9,403 bases of DNA from positions 1-9,403 of the forward strand of contig JAADGZ010000257.1 in NCBI GenBank assembly GCA_013152045.1. Direction: 5' to 3'. The stretch comes from Gammaproteobacteria bacterium. GTDB lineage: Bacteria > Pseudomonadota > Gammaproteobacteria > UBA6429 > Thiohalophilaceae. Numbering within the stretch: position 1 is the stretch's first letter; each line of letters starts with the position of its first letter. The notes beneath the pieces are model-generated. The model ran no database searches, was not told the DNA's origin, and saw nothing but the letters and a program-made list of their open reading frames with translations. Of this stretch, positions 5,501 through 9,403 are shown one piece after another. The position numbers were made by a program, and so were the translations under genes.

Positions 5501-8379
5501 GTAGTCCGCGAGCTGCCGGTTAGCGTGTGTAATGCCCGCATCAGCGTCTGGGTGGGTTCCCGGTAACGTCCATTTTCCCAGCCATGGATATATTCCTGCA
5601 AACTAAGCAGATGTGTTTCCACTTCTTTGCGATAAATATCCAGCAATACCGGATCGATGTCATTCTCACTGGCGCTTTCCGATTCAGCTTCTTCCTCTGT
5701 ATCCTGAACGATAATATCAGCAGCTTCAGCCGCCACTTCAAGCAATGACGCTCCCTGACTAAGCAGGTTAGCATGCTCAATCAGCGCCAGAATCGCAGCA
5801 TCCGGCTTGGCTCCCTGCTTGAATAGTTCCAACATCTCGGGCAAAACCTGTTTGGCCTGTTCCAACAAATCAAACATGCTCTCTTGTGGACTGATAGTTT
5901 GATCTATCACCCGGTTGAGCATATTTTCATAGGCCCAGGCAAATTCACCAATATCGAGCGCACCTACCAGACGGCCACTGCCTTTGAGGGTGTGGAATGC
6001 ACGCCTTAACTCGGCTAACACATCAGCATCATTTGCATTCTGGCGTAACTTTGGCAGTAGTTCACTGATGCGTTGATATTCTTCTTCCGCTTCTTCCAGA
6101 AAGATCTCAATGATCTCATCATCAATATCGTCCATAACTGCCAGTTTTGCAGCTGCTCCAGGTTCATTGATGCTAAGCCTGCTTGAACTTTCTGTCTCAG
6201 CATGACTGTCTTCTGCTTGCAACTCCAATTCAGCTAAAGAGGCTTCTTCTTGCCCGTCAACGATTTCATCCACTGAAATCGAATCTGCTGCAGTTTGCGA
6301 TATATCTACAACAGTAGGCGTAACAACGTTTATTTCATCTTCGCTCAGATCGACGTCAGCAGCTTCATCGAGACTGTCAAAACCTTCGATATCCAGGGTC
6401 AGTAACTGGGACTCATCATTCAGATCAATATCATCATCTGAATCAGATGCTGATAAATCCTCAGTGAAAGAAAGATCATGCAGGGTTTCATCTTCAAAAT
6501 CGTCAGACAGATACTCAATCGTCTCGGTGATAGTTTGATCATTCCGATCATTGTTATCCGTTTCCGGCGCAGGAACATCGATCAAGGTATCATTATCATC
6601 TTCCGCTTGAGAATGGGAAGTCACGACTTCGTCCATATCCGGCTGCTTTAACTCTGAAAGAGTAACCAGATCATCGTTTGGTTTGCTCGCCTCATCCCCC
6701 TGCAACTGCTTGAGGCTGTATTCGGCCACATCCAGAATAGCATCCGGCTGGCCCCATTTTCCGGCTAGTGACTCAAGATAGTATTCAATACTGCTAATCG
6801 CATCGGCAAGACTATCAAGTGTATCCGCCTCGGGCACATTCGCGCCTTCCAGCATGTTCTGCCTAATATATAAAATACAGCCCTGTAACAAATCTGCGGC
6901 ACGATCCAGGCTCAGTATTGAAATGCCTCCCTTGATGCGATCCAGTGCTGCCGGCACCATATCAAGGGGCGAATGATCGGCCGGATTTTTGCTGAACAGG
7001 TTGATCGCATTCTTGACCTGATCCAGTTCCAGGCGGGCTTCCTTGACCACTGTCTTCAATAATTTCTGCTGCTCGGCATCCTGCATCAAATGACTGCCAA
7101 CATCAGCAATACCTGCCTCCGCCTTGACATTGGCTGCCCGTGCGGCACTGACTTCATTCAGTGAATTTTCAAGGTCCAGCATGGCACCGGCTATTTCCAT
7201 CAGGCTGTTATCATCCACCACCTGAGTTCCTGCCTGCATGGCAGAAATGGATTCGATCTGCTGTTGCACACTTTCGCGCTGAATTCCCAGACCGAGCATA
7301 CCCAGAGTGTCAGCAATCTGTAACAAGGTTTCCTTCAGCGGCTGAAGTTGTTCGACATCCCGATCATCTGAACGTACAAACAGATCCAGGTTATCCTTGA
7401 CCCTGAGCAGATCATCCATAAGCACGGAAGAAACCGTCGCCATGAGTGCCGCATTAGGCGCGGCCATATCTGCTCGCGCCTGTTCCAGAGAACCCATGTC
7501 CGGCAGAATTTCATCCAGCTTAAAGGCCTGTTTGATTCCGCCAGTCAGCTCACCACGACTAGCTGAGGTCGCGACATAATAAAGTATGTTTTTAAGCAGC
7601 TCGGAAGGCGGCTCGACGTTCAGGGCATGTTCGCCGTAATCGATAATTCTTTTGAACTGTCGATCAAGCTGGCCGAGTAGCAGTTTTACGGAAACACTAC
7701 TATCCAGGCCTGCGTCAATCAGACTTTCAACCAGGCCGTGGGCAACCCAGAGCAGGCGACCAATTTCCTGTTCACAAGTCACTTTGCGCAACGCATCCAG
7801 CACGCCAGCTATACGCTTAAGGCCCGAAGCGTCATCTTTATCCTGGAACCAGCTAAGCAAGCCCAGGTGGTAATGGTGGCGGAGCTTAACCAGAGTCTCG
7901 CCAAGATTTCCATCGATAGTTTCCGGCAAGGGTGCATCAATGCTCAGGTCCGGTGTGAACATGGCATTTTCAGACAGCAGGGGTGCGCCCCGCGCGGCGC
8001 GCAGATCATTCAGTAGCGGCAACAACAGCATCGGCGTATCCGGATGCCCTTCCAGCAAGTGCTCCAGATAATCCGGTAATTGCAGAACCCCGCGAATCAG
8101 AACTTCAAAGGCGTCATTGCGGTTTGAAACTTTGCCATCAATCAACGCTTGAACCAGATTTTCTACTTCCTCGGCAGCCATGGCAGAACCATAGAGTTCC
8201 ACCATTTGCAGGGTTCCGCGAACCTGATGCAGATAATTGAGACAAAATTGAATTTGCGAAATGTCACTCTCGTCTTCAATAAAAACTTCCAGCGCCTTAC
8301 GCGCCTGAGTCAAGGTCTCATCAATTTCTGACTTGACCCAGATCAGCGTATTCAGATCCAGTTCATTGCCGCTATTCAT
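2575..8379 (-). CDS. chpA: ChpA/PilL: giant CheA-type hybrid histidine kinase with multiple HPt domains and terminal receiver
   Basis: Central kinase of the pilus chemosensory system, 1934 residues. Residues 1-560 form the conserved N-terminal region shared with FimL/ChpA proteins. It has HPt-like helices: His51 in LHQVRG is retained, the equivalent near 353 (LLQIADTLGMLG) has no His, and at 480 (LDRIKGG) Asp replaces His. A highly acidic linker spans about 565-750. Three clear HPt domains follow: His796 in FHTLKGSGR, His951 in LHTLTGSSR (Lys to Thr) and His1105 in LHTLKGGAR. A second acidic, Ser/Thr-rich linker covers about 1185-1320. Then come the P3 dimerisation helices (about 1333-1470), the P4 ATPase (N-box His1520/Asn1524, G1 DDGAG 1564-1568, G2 GRGVGMD 1615-1621), a CheW-like P5 (about 1655-1795) and a receiver (Asp1817-Asp1818, phosphoacceptor Asp1861, Thr1891, Lys1913). 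All catalytic residues are intact. P. aeruginosa ChpA is about 2470 residues with more Xpt domains. The start codon overlaps the pilK stop as ATGA. Confidence 0.95.
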   Translation of the reverse strand: MNSGNELDLNTLIWVKSEIDETLTQARKALEVFIEDESDISQIQFCLNYLHQVRGTLQMVELYGSAMAAEEVENLVQALIDGKVSNRNDAFEVLIRGVLQLPDYLEHLLEGHPDTPMLLLPLLNDLRAARGAPLLSENAMFTPDLSIDAPLPETIDGNLGETLVKLRHHYHLGLLSWFQDKDDASGLKRIAGVLDALRKVTCEQEIGRLLWVAHGLVESLIDAGLDSSVSVKLLLGQLDRQFKRIIDYGEHALNVEPPSELLKNILYYVATSASRGELTGGIKQAFKLDEILPDMGSLEQARADMAAPNAALMATVSSVLMDDLLRVKDNLDLFVRSDDRDVEQLQPLKETLLQIADTLGMLGLGIQRESVQQQIESISAMQAGTQVVDDNSLMEIAGAMLDLENSLNEVSAARAANVKAEAGIADVGSHLMQDAEQQKLLKTVVKEARLELDQVKNAINLFSKNPADHSPLDMVPAALDRIKGGISILSLDRAADLLQGCILYIRQNMLEGANVPEADTLDSLADAISSIEYYLESLAGKWGQPDAILDVAEYSLKQLQGDEASKPNDDLVTLSELKQPDMDEVVTSHSQAEDDNDTLIDVPAPETDNNDRNDQTITETIEYLSDDFEDETLHDLSFTEDLSASDSDDDIDLNDESQLLTLDIEGFDSLDEAADVDLSEDEINVVTPTVVDISQTAADSISVDEIVDGQEEASLAELELQAEDSHAETESSSRLSINEPGAAAKLAVMDDIDDEIIEIFLEEAEEEYQRISELLPKLRQNANDADVLAELRRAFHTLKGSGRLVGALDIGEFAWAYENMLNRVIDQTISPQESMFDLLEQAKQVLPEMLELFKQGAKPDAAILALIEHANLLSQGASLLEVAAEAADIIVQDTEEEAESESASENDIDPVLLDIYRKEVETHLLSLQEYIHGWENGRYREPTQTLMRALHTLTGSSRTTRVVPVAELSAQFEHYVNELLQLEAQMNADALSLLNDCIDYIRSVTNALEQTMPDADSNRDLMARLQILLETIAEAPRTADIMAHEQTAIDVSAEAMQDPEYDEDLLEIFIEEGVEILDACDSTLHHWQQNPDDQNDIEAMQRYLHTLKGGARMAGVKPVGDLSHNIESMLTIVAEGRQQVSENMFATLQRAQDRLVQMLEQLKAQQSIPEAKDIIAEVDALIAAKDNGSTTTTADVEATEAKIETKSDESSAQTSEPVDLSSTTEITEKDESEIEPGDRSLPAETSEDENEAGSEIDVTLEEVSQSSSLASDSEPEQAIEVAETNRETPADEPPDDNVVPFATTVSAEEDRSVSLADKKDERRQTSRKVAEQIRVKAELLDDLVNFAGEVSIYRSRMEQQSNSFGTNLQELDETVARLREQLRQFEIETETQIQYRKEETVAKNNEDFDPLEFDRFTQMQHLSRTMLESLNDLDSLRVILANINRESETLLLQQSRVNTDLQEGLMRTRLVPFTGQAPRLRRIVRQISEELGKKVKLELEGLDNELDRSVMERIIPPLEHMLRNAVAHGIELPKVRLANGKPETGKVRLSFQREGSDIVISIADDGAGLDYEAIINKAVESGLLSPDAEVSKDILQTLIMESGFSTAEEVSQISGRGVGMDVVNAAIKQMGGVVDIESESGKGTCFTLSLPLTLAITRALMVNVAEETFSLPLLSVQGVERISISEINALQAEDKPVYEWLGEEFRFMDLAGLIGLQNTALPEDDQKLPLLMVRSGDYRAAILVDGLLGTREVVVKPVGPQLSSLRGVAGATIMGDGSVVLILDLGILIRRTMTREMMTAVPAEVAEAERLTVMVVDDSITVRKVTTRLLERNEYEVLAAKDGVDALGQLLEVRPDIMLLDIEMPRMDGFELATNMRNDEELKDIPIIMITSRTGEKHRDRAFSIGVNKYMGKPFSEDELLENIRALTEKQGMV

Positions 8380-9290
8380 GACTGGAATTCTCCCTGTATC
8401 CGTTTGAAGGCCAGGGTACCCGAATAGTTGACGGCTTCCATTTCTGTATGCCGCCAGTCAGAAATCTCTCCGGCACCCAGAATCAGCACACCATTTGGCC
8501 GTAAATATTTTACTATTTGATCCAGCATCATATGCCGGTAGCGGCGTTTGAAGTAAATCAGCACATTCTGACAGTAAATCAAATCCATCATCCCCAATCG
8601 AGCACGAGACAAATGAAGGCTGTTCAAGCGGGCAAAACAAATTCGTCTGCGCAGTTTCTCGACTACCCGGTAATGATCTTGATCTTCACTGTTAAAAAAC
8701 AGATTGATCAGCCTGGCGGGAACATTCTTCAATCTATTGATATGAAATATACCTTTGCGTGCAGTCGACAGGGCGGCTGAGCTGATATCCGTAGCGGTAA
8801 TACTGTAATAACCATCCAGGTTGTTATTCAACATAAAGTCCTCAACCAACATGGCCAGAGAATAGGCTTCTTCACCTGTGGCACAACCCAGGCTCCAGAT
8901 ATCAATACTTTTTTGTTGTTTATTTTTTAATCTGCCCAGTTTAGATGACAGTTCAGGCAAAAACTGATCCTGAATCAACGCTAGAGCATGCGGATCACGA
9001 TAAAAACGGCTTTCATGCACCGTCAGTTTGTCTACCAAAATTTCCCATTCAATCGCCCCGCAGCGTCCAGTGATCAAGTACTGAAAATATGCGTCATAGC
9101 TGTCATAGCCCAGCTCCCGCATGCGTGTACTCAAACTGGTCAACAAAAAGGATTTACGATTTTCTGCGAGACAGATGCCGGTGCGCTTTTCCAGCAACTC
9201 GCTCCACATCGCCAGTTGTACCCGATCCATTGACGCTGGCGCATGATAACGCCACAACGTTTTATCGGAATGTTGATCCTCTGCCGCCAT
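8376..9290 (-). CDS. pilK: CheR-type chemoreceptor methyltransferase PilK
   Basis: PilK transfers a methyl group from S-adenosylmethionine to glutamates of the receptor signalling domain, here presumably PilJ, providing adaptation against ChpB. The 304-residue protein has a CheR N-terminal helical domain (about 22-85) and a Rossmann-type methyltransferase domain (about 90-300). Visible motifs are VHESRFYRD (91-99; the TxFFR-type loop with Arg98), the SAM-binding IWSLGCATGEEAYSLAM (131-147), TATDISSAAL (165-174), LIYCQNVLIYF (237-247) and LRPNGVLILGAGE (263-275). The ATG at 9290 is chosen over a TTG directly before it (9293). Ribosome binding is weak (gggg about 11 nt upstream), and the gene begins 18 bp after the pilJ stop. 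P. aeruginosa PilK is about 290 residues. Placement between pilJ and chpA is the standard order of the cluster, which is why pilK is preferred over a generic cheR. Confidence 0.92.
   Translation of the reverse strand: MAAEDQHSDKTLWRYHAPASMDRVQLAMWSELLEKRTGICLAENRKSFLLTSLSTRMRELGYDSYDAYFQYLITGRCGAIEWEILVDKLTVHESRFYRDPHALALIQDQFLPELSSKLGRLKNKQQKSIDIWSLGCATGEEAYSLAMLVEDFMLNNNLDGYYSITATDISSAALSTARKGIFHINRLKNVPARLINLFFNSEDQDHYRVVEKLRRRICFARLNSLHLSRARLGMMDLIYCQNVLIYFKRRYRHMMLDQIVKYLRPNGVLILGAGEISDWRHTEMEAVNYSGTLAFKRIQGEFQS
8390..8394 (-). promoter_or_regulatory. Shine-Dalgarno GGGAG for chpA, inside the pilK 3' end
   Basis: The minus strand reads caGGGAGaattccagtcATG, with GGGAG 10 nt before the chpA ATG (8379). 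The site lies within the last codons of pilK, and the two genes share ATGA (8376-8379). This is a typical arrangement for translational coupling of the methyltransferase and kinase. Confidence 0.65.
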
Positions 9291-9308
9291 CAAGGCTGAA
9301 ACCCCAGC

Positions 9309-9403
9309 TTAGGCCGGCGGCAAACGGAAACCGGCAACAGAATGGCGTAGTTCATTCGCCAGTTCAGCCAGATTACCAATGGACGCTGCCGTTTCATTGG
9401 TAC
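9309..9403 (-). CDS. pilJ: PilJ, C-terminal end only (methyl-accepting chemotaxis protein of type IV pili)
   Basis: The window edge cuts this gene, leaving the last 30 codons and a TAA stop (9309-9311). The visible peptide contains ETAASIGNLAELANELRHSV and ends AGFRLPPA. This is the end of a receptor coiled coil followed by a short tail, and resembles PilJ C-termini as I recall them. It lies 18 bp upstream of pilK in the same direction, the place PilJ holds in pil-chp operons. PilJ is an inner-membrane receptor that senses PilA or surface contact and forms polar arrays with the CheW proteins and ChpA. Identity rests on this short tail plus gene order. Transmembrane and sensor regions lie outside the window. 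Confidence 0.8.
   Translation of the reverse strand, partial: TNETAASIGNLAELANELRHSVAGFRLPPA

Overview
The window looks like a chromosomal segment of a gammaproteobacterium with type IV pili. Nearly all of it (about 999-9403, minus strand) is the 3' part of a Pil-Chp chemosensory operon in the order pilJ (last 30 codons only), pilK, chpA, chpB, chpC, the same order as the twitching-motility cluster of Pseudomonas aeruginosa. A convergent plus-strand gene, rsmE (16S rRNA m3U1498 methyltransferase), occupies 92-829. Base composition is moderate. Two palindromic intergenic repeats resemble dispersed elements I recall from methanotrophs, sulfur bacteria and related gammaproteobacteria, so such a lineage is plausible. 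The genus cannot be fixed from this sequence alone.

Layout: 1-91 holds a short perfect palindrome (14-39) and a 14-bp tandem repeat (45-85) directly ahead of rsmE. rsmE follows at 92-829. The 169-bp convergent gap 830-998 holds a 33-bp perfect inverted repeat (848-929). Then, on the minus strand and read from right to left: pilJ end (9309-9403), 18-bp gap, pilK/cheR (8376-9290), 4-bp ATGA overlap, chpA (2575-8379), 18-bp gap, chpB/cheB (1528-2556), 28-bp gap, chpC/cheW-like (999-1499). The tight spacing indicates one transcript. Its promoter, and pilG/pilH/pilI if present, would lie beyond position 9403.

How the genes work together (known from the family): PilJ is the membrane methyl-accepting receptor. 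PilK methylates and ChpB demethylates such receptors. CheW-like adaptors such as ChpC couple receptor to kinase. ChpA is the very large CheA-type kinase, whose many HPt domains relay phosphate to its own receiver and to PilG/PilH, controlling pilus extension and retraction and, in Pseudomonas, cAMP and surface sensing.

The window is mainly a recognisable conserved system. I see no previously undescribed system in it. The points that merit a second look are variations: a ChpA with a shortened and partly degenerate HPt array (1934 residues against about 2470 in P. aeruginosa), a ChpB whose N-terminal receiver lacks most phosphorylation residues, direct chpC-rsmE adjacency without chpD/chpE, and two families of palindromic repeats on either side of rsmE, one of them ahead of a gene with no visible ribosome-binding site.
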